Source: Inia geoffrensis | Lineage: Eukaryota > Chordata > Mammalia > Artiodactyla > Iniidae | DNA: 64,000 nucleotides | Direction of reading: 5' to 3' | Assembly: GCA_036417435.1 (NCBI GenBank) | Contig: CM070904.1 | Span: forward strand, 65,750,908 to 65,814,907 | Shown: positions 9,871 through 21,257 of the stretch, one piece after another | How positions within the stretch are numbered: position 1 is the stretch's first letter | Layout: each line of letters starts with the position of its first letter | Notes under the pieces: model-generated | What the model saw: the letters and a program-made list of their open reading frames with translations, nothing else | The model's database searches: none | What the model was told of the DNA's origin: nothing | Program-made: the position numbers and the translations under genes

Positions 9871-12800
9871 TAAATTAACTAAAATTAGAATGTCCATGTT
9901 TATCTACATCTTACCTTACCAAGTTAGTGACTATGTCCCAAACAGAGTTTTTAGATATGCATGAACTTCAATCTAGCTATTAATGTCCACCAATCAGTAA
10001 TTTTGAGGGTGGCAAAATTTTCTGTTGGAAAACATGTAAGCATTAAAATCAGAGGACTTGGGTTGATTTCTATTCTCTGCAGTTTACTAATTATATGATA
10101 TGACCTTATAAAACTCCATGAGTATGAATTTCTCTTTTCTTTGATTATATGTGAGGGTAAATTACATTCTGCAAGTATTTCACAGTTTTGTATAAAGATT
10201 AAGTTTGAAAATGTATGTGAATATATTTTATAAAATGTAAGATGCTAACAAATCTTATTATTTTGTTGTTGTTTAGTTGACTTTTAACTTCCCCATGCAG
10301 AATGGAGCTATGTCTTGTTCTTACAAGGGTAAGCAGCAGAAACTTTCTAAAAGAATATTATTAATTACTTATTTTTCATAAATAAACTTGTTTATAAAGT
10401 AACATTTAAGCAAAATACATTTCACTAGAAAAAAAAAAACGCCCTATTTTAATTTGCAAATTATATACTATTACAATGACCTGTTTATGTTCATCTTCTA
10501 TAATGACAAAAGAACAAAGGGGTTGTCTGGAGATGATTTATTTGTAACGTCATAAAACTCCAGATTCAGAGTGGTTATTCCAACAGAGCACAAGTGCTGA
10601 CATTTTAAAGTTAAGCACTGAATGACTGTAAACCTCACACACTATTTTGATACTATTAGTTGAAAAGTAATGTGGAAGAGTCCTTGACTATGTCTAGAAT
10701 AATACCAGAAAAATCCAGTATTTGTGTAAAATTTCATAGGATCAGCTGTTTAACCAACAGCTTGATTAAATATCAATACATATTTTGCAAGCATTGTAAA
10801 TTTTACCCTATTATTATCTCATAATGTAATTTTCAACTGGTAAACAGATTTTACTGAAAGCAACCAAATTATAGTGTACTGTGTCCTTGTCCCAAAACAT
10901 AAGGTGTTCTACAAAACATTCCAGGGAAAATATCAAGCTCCCATCTACCTTGTCCAATGTACCAAAGATCAGAAAGGTTGCTTGGCTAGTTTTAAAATAG
11001 TTTCATTCCAAACATGCAAGATAATTTATGTCTTTTCTTAGTCTTATTCTTTACAACACTTAACTCTTTTCACTATGCATTATCTAAAACAAATAACATA
11101 ATACTATAACAAAATGCAGACTCCAAAAGAACATCTTATAGATGGAAGATTTTATTCCATTTTAATAGTTATTATTTTCCAATTTTTATATTTCCTTCCT
11201 CTATTGTAAACTTTCTTGATTCCTTCAAATGTTATAAATAAAAGTCATTTTTGTTTTTTGCTTTTTAAAAAACTTTGGCCATTTGAATTGTAATTATCTA
11301 CTGCTAGTTACATAAAGAAGAACATATGATAAAAAATATAGCTGTTTTGGGTTTAGGGCACAGTATGGTTTACTTCTTTATTTAATTTGATTAAGACTAA
11401 AATAGATAGCAATTCCAATATATTTAAAATGGTAAGCTTTTCCAAGGTAAGGAAAAGCCTTTTATGCCTTCTACCTTTTTTGCAATTTTCTTATAATACT
11501 AAAATGGTAGTCTGACAACTAGTACTGGGTTAGTACTTCTTTGATTGACCTGTAGATCAACAACACTCAATTGTTAGTACATCTTGAGTGAAAATTGCTA
11601 TTAAAAAAGTAAAAATTTGCAACAGAAATATTTGTTATTTTTGGTAATTTTTCTCTTCTCTTTACTTACCATGATAGAAATATCATTTTATAAATATTTA
11701 TTAGTAGTATAAACTCTGAAATTTTATTCACTCAACCCAGATTGATATAAATAGATAAGTAAATGAGTAAATAGACTTTTTAGGCAGTGGTGAAGGGCTG
11801 AGGATGAATTTTCCTCATTATTGATACTAAATTGAAAATCAATAGTGTTTTTGCCCAGAGAGAAACAAAATTAAATCAATTTCCACACTAAATTGGTGTT
11901 TATCTTTTTTTTCTTTTCAGTTCTGAAGAACTGACTTGACTTTTATTCATAAGAGAAATTTCTTTTATAAATTAAACTGTCTTTCAACCCCTCTCCCCAG
12001 CTTCAATTATCCTAATAATAATAGAAGGTACAAAATATAAACCAAACTTGTTTCTATACTATTTAGCTTTGAGCAATACACTCTGCTAGAATTCTAGGAG
12101 GTAATATTATAAGTGTGTGTACTTCAATGTAACATATATTGTATAAAGTATATATTTTAACAGTTTTGTACCATTCAGCTGCTGTTTTGCAACCACAACA
12201 ATAAAAAAAGACAGGAAAAAAAAATTAGTGTACTTACCAGACTGCCAAGAATTCTTATGGATCTATGCAATGCCTCTAATTTCTAATGGGTTGCTTTTAT
12301 AGCTTTTGGAATATTGCCATTGAATTTTCCCTTAATTTATTGTCATACTGTTTCCAGTGGATTTCTCTCAGTGGTTTGCTAAACTCTCCCTAGCAAGCTA
12401 CTCTGAAGTCACCTGAGTCCTCCAGCAGAGGACTCTTATGACCCACGTCCATAGGCTGTTGAGCTCAGCTCAGGGAATTGTTCCATCCTGACCACCAGAG
12501 CTCTTCCAGGTAAGGCCATTCTACATCCAAAGAGTTGCTGGACCTCTCCCAGCACATTGGCAAACTCTAACTGCTGGACTGGTCCCAGTGAATGGGCAGA
12601 TTATGATCAGTTGGCAGCTGCCAGCTGAAATGCAGCCCACAATACTCAAAGTTGACACCTTTTTTCTTGAGGTAATTTGGTGATGCAGGGAAAAAAATGT
12701 AGTCATGGTTATAACAAGCTAGTATTTAGTATAGGGAAAGCAATTGCTCATCACAAACCACCAATACAACCATGAAACAAATTTACCAATCAGAGCTGAG

Positions 12801-12946
12801 TTACAGATTTCTCACACATATTCTTTCCTCTATCCAGTTTTTATTTTTCCAGAGCATTTATCTCAAATTTTAGTCTACTATTCTATCACCAAATGTATTT
12901 TAATCATCTTAGAAGGTTTTTTTTAATAAATAGAGTTATAAGAAAT
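9871..12946. other. AT-rich intergenic DNA
   Basis: About 3 kb of AT-rich sequence. No gene, no recognisable young repeat and no structured RNA seen. Confidence 0.55.
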
Positions 12947-13850
12947 GACTTTGAAGATGGTGGAGTAGAAGGACGTGCTCTCACTCCCTCTTGCAAGCAC
13001 ACTGGAATCACAACTAACTGCTGAACAATTATCGACAGGAAGACACTGGAACTCACCAAAAAAGATACCCCATATCTAAAGACAAAGGAGAAGCCACAAT
13101 GAGGTGGTACGAGGGGTGCGATCACAATAAAATCAAATCCCATAACTGCTGGGTGGGTGACCCACAAACTGGAGAACACTTATACCACAGAAGTCCACCC
13201 ACTGGAGTGAAGGTTCTGAGCCCCACGTCAGGCTTCCGAACCTGGGGGTCCGGCACCGGGAGGAGGAATTCCTAGAGAATCAGACTTTGAAGGCTAGTGG
13301 GATTTGATGGCAGGACTTCGACAGGACTGGAGGAAACAGAGACTCCACTCTTGGAGGGCACACACAAAGTAGTGTGAACATCGGGACCCAGGGGAAAGAG
13401 CAGTGACCCCACAGAGACTGAACCAGACCTACCTGCTAGTGTTGGGGGGGGTCTCCTGCAGAGGCGGGGGGTGGCTCTGTCTCACTGTGAGGCCAAGGAC
13501 ACTTGCAGCAGAAGTTCTGGGAAGTACTCCTTGGAGTGAGTCCTCCCAGAGTCCGCCATTAGCCCCACCAAAGAGCCTGGGTAGGCTCCAGTGTTGGGTT
13601 GCCACAGGCCAAACAACCAACAGGGAGGGAACCAAGCCCCACCCATCAGCAGGCAAGAGGATTAAAGTTTTACTAAGCTCTGCCCACCAGAGCAACAGCC
13701 AGCCCTACCCACCACCAGTCCCTCCCATCAGGAAACTTGCACAAGCCTCTTAGATAGGCTCATCCACCAGAGGGCAGACAGCAGAAGCAAGAAGAACTAC
13801 AATCCTGCAGCCTGTGGAACAAAAACCACATTCATAGAAAGACAGACAAG

Positions 13851-14746
13851 ATGAAAAGGCAGAAGGCTATGTAGCAGATGAAGGAACAAGATAAACCCCC
13901 AGAAAAACAACTAAATGAAGTGGAGATAGGCAACCTTCCAGAAAAAGAATTCAGAATAATGATAGTGAAGATGATCCAGGGCCTCGGAAAAAGAATGGAG
14001 GCAAAGATCGAGAAGATGCAAGAAATGTTTAACAAAGATCTAGAAGAACTAAAGAACAAACAGAGATGAACAATACAATAATTGAAATGAAAAATACACG
14101 AGAAGGAATCAATAGCAGAATAACTGAGGCTGAAGAACTGATGAGTGACCTGTAAGACAGAATGGTGGAATTCACTGCTGCGGAACAGAATAAAGAAAAA
14201 AGAATGAAAAGAAATGAAGACAGCCTAAGAGACCTCTGGGATAACATTAAATGCAAAAACATTCACATTATAGGGGTCCCAGAAGGAGAAGAGAGAGATA
14301 AAGGACCTCAGAAAATATTTGAAGAGATTATAGTTGAAAACTTCCCTAACATGGGAAAAGAAGTAGCCACTCAAGTCCAGAGAGTCCCATACAGGATAAA
14401 CTCAAGGAGAAACACACCGAGACACACAGTAATCAAATTGGCAAAAATTAAAGACAAAGAAAAATTTTTGAAAGCAGCAAGGGAACTATGACAAATAACA
14501 TACAAGGGAACTCCCATAAGTTCTGCCACAGCTGATTTCTCAGTAGAAACTCTACAAGCCAGAAGGGAGTGGCATGATATACTTAAAGTGATGAAAGGGA
14601 AAAACCTACAACCGAGACTACTCTACACAGCAAGGATCTCATTCAGGTTCCATGGAGAAATCAAAAGCTTTACAGACAAGCAAAAGCTAAGAGAATTCAG
14701 CACCACCAAACCAGCTCTACAACAAATGCTAAAGGAACTTCTCTAA
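13851..14746 (+). pseudogene. L1 ORF1 pseudogene
   Basis: Encoded the L1 RNA-binding chaperone (ORF1p). The ATG at 13851 is followed by an early in-frame stop after seven codons. The coiled-coil region then reads on (LPEKEFRIMIVKMIQGLGKR...) and shifts near 14067. The RRM-like part is recognisable in frame at 14162-14491 (NIHIIGVPEGEE, ENFPNMGKE, RINSRRNTPRH). The C-terminal part (LQARREWHDI, FTDKQKLREF) follows after another stop, ending at 14746. Confidence 0.88.
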
Positions 14747-14804
14747 GCGGGAAACACAAGAGAAGAAAAGGATCTACAAAAACAAACCCAAAACGATTAA
14801 GAAA

Positions 14805-15162
14805 ATGGTCATAGGAACATACATATCAGTAATTACCTTAAACGTGAATGCATTAAATGCTCCAACCAAAAGACACAGCCTTGCTGAATGGATACAAAAA
14901 CAAGACCCATATATATGCTGTCTACAAGAGACGCACTTCAGACCTAGGGACACATACAGACTTGAAAGTGAGGGGATGGAAAAAAATATTCCATGAAAAT
15001 GGAAATCAAAAGAAAGCTGGAGTAGCAATACTCAAATCAGATAAAATAGACTTTAAAGAATGTTACAAGAGACAAGGAAGGACACTACATAATGTTCAAG
15101 GGATCAATCCAAGAAGAAGATATAACATTTATAAATATATATGCACCCAAAATAGGAGGGAG
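14805..15162 (+). pseudogene. L1 ORF2 endonuclease fragment
   Basis: Start of ORF2: MVIGTYISVITLNVNALNAP, the N-terminus of the apurinic-type endonuclease, whose Asn in LNVN is a conserved catalytic residue. A frameshift follows, so the rest (CCLQETHFRPRDTY, then KVRGWKKIFHENGNQKKAGVAIL) is split over two frames. The fragment stops at the deletion junction near 15160; most of the endonuclease and all of the reverse transcriptase are absent. Confidence 0.85.
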
Positions 15163-15732
15163 CAGTATGGAGGTTCCTTAGAAAACTAAAAATAGAATTA
15201 CCATAGACCCAGCAATCCCACTACTGGGCATATACCCAGAGAAAACCGTAATTCAAAAAGGTGCATATGCCCCAATATTCATTGCAGCACTATTTACAAT
15301 AGCCAGGTCATGGAAGCAACCTAAATGCCCATTGACAGATGAATGGATAAAGAAGATATGGTACATATATACAATGGAATATTACTCAGCCATATAAAGG
15401 AACGAAATTGGGTCATTTTTAGAGACGTGGATGGATCTAGAGACTGTCATACAGAGTGAAGTAGGTCAGACAGAGAAAAACAAATGTCGTATATTAACGC
15501 ATATATGTGGAACCTAGAGAAATGGTACAGATGAACCGGTTTGCAGGACAGAAATTGAGACACAGATGTAGAGAACAAACGTATGGAGAGTAAGGGGGGA
15601 AGCAGCAGGGGGTGGGAATGTGGGTGTGATGAATTGGGTGATTGGGGTTGACATGCATACACTGATGTGTATAAAATGGATGACTAACAAGAACCTGCTG
15701 TATAAAAAAATAAATAAAATTAAATTTAAAAA
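15163..15732 (+). pseudogene. L1 ORF2 C-terminus and 3' UTR after deletion
   Basis: Sequence equivalent to the last part of ORF2, including the segment for 'cagcaatcccactactgggc' and the 'atggaatattactcagccat' region, then the 3' UTR and an A-rich tail. It matches the reverse complement of about 56560-57265 in the second L1 of this window. Confidence 0.85.
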
Positions 15733-16640
15733 ATGATAACTTTCACTATTATTCTTTCTATATTTCTATAGCTCCATTAATAAAATCCACAATTTTATTT
15801 TAGTTTGATAAAGTAATTTTTAAGAAGCTTTTAATAAGCTTTTGTTGGGCATTTTCTAAAATCCCTGTAGCCAAAAGAATTCACTATTCCCTGGAATTAC
15901 TACATAAGTTCCCCAAACAAAGCCTAGGACAATTTAATTATGGAGAATATTCAATAAACAGGGCAAGTACCTAAACCTCTGGTTATTCTTGTGTTTTTAC
16001 TTGAGAATTAGGAATAAACACTCTGATAAGTTTAGAAGAAATTAGACAACCTTTTACTATTAGCCATAATTTGAAGATTTATCTTTGAAGTCAATGCATA
16101 TGTTTTTTTTTTGTCTCAACCCATAAATATCTCAATGAAATATACTACTGGTATAAAAGTAAAGTTATTTTTAAAAAAGCTTTTTGTTTTTATATAATTT
16201 CAGAATTACAGAAAAGTTCCAGAGTAGTTTAAAGAATTCCTGGGACCCTTTACTCAGAAATCTCCAAATGTTAACTTCTCATTTTCTTTCTATCTCTCTA
16301 AAATATATGCATATTATTTCTTTTAACATGTTTGAGAGTAAGCTGCAGATCTGATGTCTCTTTACCCATAAATCCACCATTTTGTTTGTCTTCAAAACAA
16401 GGACCTTCATCATTTGGCAAACATCATGGTAATAATTACTGCAAATAAGAATCATAAATGGATATTAAATTAGTGGGCAAAAATATGATGAGAAGCAGGA
16501 TATTTGTATATGAGACTACACAACCTATAATATCTCGCTACAAGATACTTAATAATCAAAAGAAAATTGAGTAATAAAGAATTTAGCCTCAATCCAAAGA
16601 AAGGTCTCTGCTTTGTCCTAGGTTCCTGGCAGTTAACCTC
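15733..16640. other. AT-rich intergenic DNA
   Basis: No gene recognised. A few stretches (for example 16180-16430) may be decayed repeat, unassigned. Confidence 0.5.
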
Positions 16641-16649
16641 TAAACTTTT

Positions 16650-17370
16650 GGAATTTCTTAAACAATAAGTACGTGCTTGTTATTCAAGTTGGGCCCCTAG
16701 GTAGTTTATGCTAATGAGGTGACTCTGGGTCAGGGCTGACCACTAACAAGAAGATGATTCAGGGTGGGTGCTGACACCAAGAAAGACCAATCATGTGGTT
16801 ATCAGATGGAGAGAAGGGACTGGAGATTGAGTTCAACCACGTGGTCAATGATTCAATCAATCGTGCCTATTTAGTAAAACCCCAGTAAAAACTCTGGGCC
16901 GTGAAGCTCCAAAAAGCTTCCCTGTTTGGCAATACTCTGTGTGTTGTCACACTTCAATGCTGAAAGAGTAACATTTCCCTCCTTTCTGTTTAGACCTTTC
17001 TGGACTCTGCCCTATGCTTCTTTTCCTTTGCTAGTTTTAATTTCCATCCTTTGCCTAGAATAACCTATATGTGTAATAGCTTTCAGTGAGGTCTGGGAGT
17101 CTTTCTAGTAAAGTATTTAACCTGAAGGTGTTCTTGGGAACTCCTAAGTTTATAGCCAGCTGGTCTGATGTGAGGGTGCTTTTGTGGGAACTGTTCCTTC
17201 AGACTTTGCAGTTTGATAAACTCATTGTGGTTGGTGTCAGAAGTCTTGGGCAGACTTGGTAGTCCAGATAGCTGTGACCTTAACCTTGAGTTTGTCTTAA
17301 CCCCAGGTAAAAATAAAGACTCTTCATTGGAGAAACCTGACAGACATTGCCTTAGCCAAGTGATCAGAGT
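16650..17370 (+). mobile_element. Solo ERVL/MaLR-like LTR, copy 1
   Basis: Shares phrasing with the LTR at 49270-49730: a 'ctgccctatgc' pyrimidine-rich block, the 'ttctagtaaagtatttaacc' segment, 'aagtttatagccagctggtc', and a 'gtgtcagaagtcttgggcag' segment, in the same order. No internal retroviral genes remain. Boundaries are approximate, and the family name is not certain. Confidence 0.4.
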
Positions 17371-17774
17371 TAGCATCTCCTACAGTGACTAATATTGATA
17401 TCATGCACCTTTTCATACGGTGCACTAGGAAGGGCACAGTATCACTTGTGTGTTATTCTCACAAAATGCATCAACTTCAATCTAATTATGAGAAAACATC
17501 TGAGGAACCCAAAGTAAGGGGGAGACTTCAAATTAACTGGCCAGAACTCTTCAACATCATGAGTTACTGGAGGAGACTACAGATAGGGAGACATGACTGC
17601 TCAATGTATGTGGGATCTTGGATTGTAATCTGGACCAGGAAAAGCATTTAAAAGGGACAATTGATGAACTTTGATTAAGGTTTATGGATTAGTTAATAGT
17701 ATTAAATCTATGTTAATTTTCTGGTTTACAGAAAAAATTCTAAAAAAATATGCTATTGTTTACTGAAAAAAAAA
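17371..17774 (+). mobile_element. Ancient L1-class LINE 3' end, left part
   Basis: Old L1M/HAL1-type 3' region: 'cactaggaagggcacagtat', 'aattaactggccagaactct', 'gtgggatcttggattgtaat' and 'agttaatagtattaaatcta'. It is interrupted at about 17774 and resumes at 18216. The 88-codon frame at 17385-17651 is a by-product. Confidence 0.5.
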
Positions 17775-18215
17775 TGCACAGCGTGAGAGTTGTGAGTTAA
17801 GTTTTATTTGGGGCAAAATGAGGACTATAGCCCGGGAGACAGCATTTCAGTTAGCTCTGAGAAACTGCTCCGAAGAGGTAGGAGGGAAGGTCAGTATATA
17901 TGTGATTTTGGTGAAGGGGGAGTATATGCAATCGAGCACATTTTTTTGCAGAAGGTTTCTGCTAGTCACGAGGAGCAGACGTCACCATGAAGGATTTTAG
18001 TGCTTTTCTAGGTATGAGGAGGTGCAAGAATTGGGCTCATAAAATCATCTGAAAATATCTATCTGAGGACCTGTTCTGCCAGTTTTTCCCAGAGCACAGA
18101 ATGCCTTATTTCTGATCTCCACCCTGAACTCCATTCAGGGGGTGTTGAAGGTCAGCAGCTGCAGCAGCTCAGAATTTTATAGAGGTAGATGGCAAGTGCC
18201 AATTTGTAGGTGACA
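17775..18215 (-). mobile_element. Insertion splitting the LINE, possible LTR
   Basis: A 441-bp block that does not belong to the flanking LINE. Read on the minus strand it starts TGTCACCTACAAATTGG and ends AACTCTCACGCTGTGCA, that is TG...CA, with an AATAAA signal about 35 bases before the end, all features of an LTR. No 4-6 bp host duplication is clear, so it could be another repeat class. Confidence 0.4.
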
Positions 18216-18335
18216 CTATATTTAGATAAGATGTTATCATTAGGGGAAACAGTGAAGGATTTGTAAGACTTCTACTATTTTGCAATTTTTTAATGTCTTA
18301 GGTTATTTCAAAATAAAAAATTGAAAGAATCAAGA
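18216..18335 (+). mobile_element. Ancient L1-class LINE 3' end, right part
   Basis: Resumes the LINE interrupted at 17774: 'agatgttatcattaggggaa', then 'actattttgcaattttttaa', then 'ttatttcaaaataaaaaatt', the usual terminal order of this old LINE tail. Confidence 0.5.
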
Positions 18336-18524
18336 ACAATGTTTTACTTATCCATAGTACAATTAGAAAAGTCAGAAAATTAACACTGAGACAATATTTA
18401 GTGAATTTATAGACCTTACTCAAAACTCATCAATTGTCCCCATAATGCTTTTAGACTTAAGTCCATTTTGGAAATAGGAAATGGAACTGTATGAAGCATG
18501 CTCTTCTTACAATTATAAAATATG

Positions 18525-18651
18525 AGGGAATTCCCTGGCAGTCCAGTGGTTAAGACTCCACGCTTCCACCTCTGGGGGGGCCGGGTTCGATCCCTCACCA
18601 GGGAACTGAGATCCCGCAAGCCATGTGGTGTGTGTGGCCAAAGGAAAAAAA
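18525..18651 (+). mobile_element. CHR-1-like tRNA SINE
   Basis: Shorter cetartiodactyl tRNA-derived SINE: 'gggaattccctggcagtcca', 'gtggttaagactccacgctt', B-box GGTTCGATCCC, 'gggaactgagatcccgcaag', then 'gtggccaaagg' and a short A-tail. Older than the long CHR copies by divergence. No clear target duplication. Confidence 0.88.
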
Positions 18652-18959
18652 AGCTATCATAAACATAAGAAAAAGAGGTGAACATTGAAAATTCTGATGC
18701 TCAATGATCTTATATTGTAAGGAACAATAAACAATATTTGAGCCCAACATATATATGATGTAGCCCAACGAACTGCTTTTGTTAGTGGCATCAAAAGCCT
18801 TTCTTTGGGGAAAGCTGTCCCCTGCTTCTGCTCCAACTCACCTCAAAAGTTGAGCAATTTTACCTTGAACCTTGAACATAATTATATTCTTTATAATAAT
18901 CTCTATGATTCAAATAGTTAATTATCACAACTTAGTTGTCTTCTGGCTTCTAATTCTCC

Positions 18960-19100
18960 ACACTGTGTAACCCTGAGTATGTTACTTGATACCTCTGAGT
19001 CTCAGCTTCTTTATCTGGACAACTGGAAATTTAATACATATTTTACAAGGTTTTATAATGGCTAAATGCAATAATATATTTGAAGAACGTTGTAGAGTCC
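18960..19100 (+). repeat. MIR SINE fragment
   Basis: Core MIR motifs in order: 'gagtatgttacttgatacct', 'ctgagtctcagcttctttat' and 'ctggacaactggaaatttaa', then the AT-rich 3' part ending in an 'aatggctaaatgcaataata' segment. Confidence 0.6.
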
Positions 19101-19830
19101 TAAACACATCAGGGGCTCAACAAATGGATTTCTCTTCTCTTTTTAATTCCCAAAGTGAACGCTTTAGCATATAATGGCCAGTTCCTCACATCAACAGAAC
19201 AGATTATAACAAGGGGCAATGAATTGCAATCTACTCAATAGCATCAGCCTTCAAAATGCCTGAAATTCCCGTTTAAGACCCATCCCATTGTGCTTATGCA
19301 TTCTATACCCAAAACACTTCTATTAAGACACACGTGTTATCGGAGTGGGGGACTAATATTAATTCATTATCATCTTTTGGCTTATGTGATGATCCACTAT
19401 CTGGGAATGGGATATGGAGATGGATCTAAAGAAGGCAGGCCTGGAAGGGACCTTTGGGTGATCATCTGAGCGGACAGGTGATCCTCTCAGGCCCTGAGGA
19501 CCTGGAAGACGGAAAGATCTCTAAAACCAAGATAGAGAGGCAGAAAGGATAAAAAGGAACAAAGATTAGATTCTTAAGAGTTTTTACATGTGTCTAGACT
19601 AAGTCTTGAGCATGACCTGGGTTATCATGTACCTTTCTTTTCTCTTTCCTAAAGACAAAATTCACTACGCTTCTCAGTGGACACTAGTGCCTCCCTGTAA
19701 GTGCTCTAAGCTAGATATGAGGGTGAGGCAGAGGGTAAGATGGGACTAGAGAAAAATACTTTAGGGAACTGCAAAAACACAATCTACTTTGGTCCAAACA
19801 TTAGGTTACAGGGTGTGTGATGTGTTGACT
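19101..19830. other. Intergenic DNA, nothing recognised
   Basis: No gene, RNA or confident repeat seen. The purine-rich part at 19430-19570 has no evident structure. Confidence 0.5.
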
Positions 19831-19834
19831 CCCA

Positions 19835-19962
19835 TAGCGTTTACTGCTGTCATTTACACTTTGTCACTGACTTTTCTGTTTTTCCAAATAGATTTTAAGC
19901 CTTTTAAGCACAATTGTTTGTCTTTATCTTCAGGGCCTAGAATAATGCCTGACACTTAAGTT
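19835..19962 (+). repeat. L2 LINE 3' fragment
   Basis: L2 tail motifs: 'gtttgtctttatcttcaggg', then 'cctagaataatgcctgacac' and a truncated end. It lies immediately before the LTR starting at 19970. Confidence 0.55.
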
Positions 19963-19969
19963 GGGTGTT

Positions 19970-20645
19970 TGTGATGCTTAATTTTATATACCAACTTGAC
20001 TGGGCTATAGGGTGCCTAGAAATTTGATGAAACATCATTCTGGGTATTTCTGGAAGGGTGTTTCAGGATGAAATTATTTAAATCGGTAGACTGAGTAAAG
20101 CAGACTGACCTCCCTAATGTTGATGGGCCTCATGCAGTCAGGGGGAGGCCTGAATAGCACAGAAAGGCTGACTCTCCGTTTTCCTTCTGCCTGACTGCCT
20201 TCCAACTAGGCCATCAGCTTTTTCCTGTCTTTGGACTTGAATTGAAACACCAGCCTTTCCTGGGTCTTGAGCCTGCTGGACTTCAGACTGGAACTCCACC
20301 ACTGGGTCTCCAACCAGCTGACTCACCCAGCAGATCTTGGGACTTGTCAGGATCCGTCATCACATAAGCCAAATCCTTATAATAAATCTCTATCATCTAT
20401 CTATCTATTTATCTATCCATCTATCTATCATCTATCTGTATCTATCTATTTATCTATCCATCTATCTATCATCTATCTGTATCTAGCTGTTTATCTATCC
20501 ATCTATCTATCATCTATTTATCTATATCTATCTATCCATCTATCTATCATCTATCTATCTATATCTAGCTATTTATCCATCTATCTATCATCTATCTATT
20601 TGCATCCTGTTGGTTCTGTTACTCTGGAGAACCTTGACTAATACA
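19970..20645 (+). mobile_element. Old LTR with an expanded tetranucleotide block
   Basis: LTR-like element bounded by TGTGATGCTTAATTTTAT at the 5' end and GACTAATACA at the 3' end (TG...CA). It includes 'ggtagactgagtaaagcaga', a polyadenylation signal AATAAA at 20381-20386, then a long TCTA satellite where related copies have only a short AT-rich stretch, and finally 'ttctgttactctggagaacc'. Family name uncertain (ERVL/MaLR-like). The 124-codon frame at 20267-20641 is translated satellite. Confidence 0.55.
20387..20602 (+). repeat. TCTA microsatellite with ~41-nt higher-order units
   Basis: About 215 bp of TCTA-type tetranucleotide repeat with regular TCCA, TTTA, TGTA and AGC variants. Splitting at each 'catctat' gives successive units 20394-20428 (35 nt), 20429-20469 (41), 20470-20510 (41), 20511-20547 (37) and 20548-20588 (41), most ending 'ccatctatctat'. 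It is therefore a minisatellite built from a microsatellite. Confidence 0.9.
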
Positions 20646-21030
20646 GTGATCAAGAATTGTTTGTTGTTATTTTTGAATAAATGAATGATTGAAAAAATAA
20701 ATTTTTAGGCATAGTCAGTTTACCTCATCCATGCAATGTGGAATTTGGACTAACTATGCTCCCGTTTAATTATAGTGTTTTAAGATTCTAAAGCCTCTAG
20801 CTTTCTGCTTATTACAATAACTTTGAAATGACAAGAGGAAGAAACAATGTAATTTTCCAAATAGGTTGAAGAAAGGAAACAAAACCCGAAAGTTTGTATC
20901 TGTAGAAATGTCTACAAGTATAGAGTAAGCAAAGAGAGTCCCATTTTCTTCTCAGAAGACTGTGAGAACCTATTCTCTCATCTGGCATTCTTCCTTTTAT
21001 TTTATGATATGTATCTCATTCTATGTCATT
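20646..21030. other. Intergenic DNA, nothing recognised
   Basis: AT-rich; no gene or confident repeat seen before the SINE target duplication. Confidence 0.5.
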
Positions 21031-21048
21031 CTAGGTGTTGCATTTCTT

Positions 21049-21257
21049 TTTTTTTTTTTTTTTTTGCGGTACGCGGGCCTCTCACTGTTGCGGCCTTTCC
21101 CGTTGCAGAGCACTGACTCCAGATGCGCAGGCTCAGCGGCCATGGCTCAAGGGCCCAGCCGCTCCGCGGCATGTGGGATGTTCCCGGACCGGGGCATGAA
21201 CCCGCATCCCCTGCATCGGCAGGTGGACTCTCAACCACTGCGCCACCAGGGAAGCCC
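21049..21257 (-). mobile_element. CHR-type SINE with 18-bp target duplication
   Basis: Complete minus-strand cetacean SINE: poly-T (A-tail), 'gcggtacgcgggcctctcac', body, then 'gcgccaccagggaagccc', the complement of the tRNA-like head. It is flanked by a perfect 18-bp duplication, ctaggtgttgcatttctt (21031-21048 and 21258-21275). The perfect duplication argues for a fairly recent insertion. Confidence 0.96.

Larger units (their letters stand above)
12947..15732 (+). mobile_element. L1 LINE with large internal deletion
   Basis: L1 retrotransposon read 5' to 3'. It starts GACTTTGAAGATGGTGGAGT, like the canonical L1 5' end, and has about 0.9 kb of 5' UTR, a broken ORF1 (13851-14746) and the start of ORF2 (14805). 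Near 15160 it jumps from the endonuclease region directly to the C-terminal ORF2 and 3' UTR, ending in an A-rich tail (15702-15732). Comparison with the longer L1 at 56532-62590 implies about 3.1 kb missing. No clear target duplication was found. Confidence 0.92.

Noticed and set aside
20267..20641. 124-codon frame rich in Ser, Ile, Tyr and Leu
   Set aside because: Its second half is the TCTA satellite read through; no domain and no splice context.
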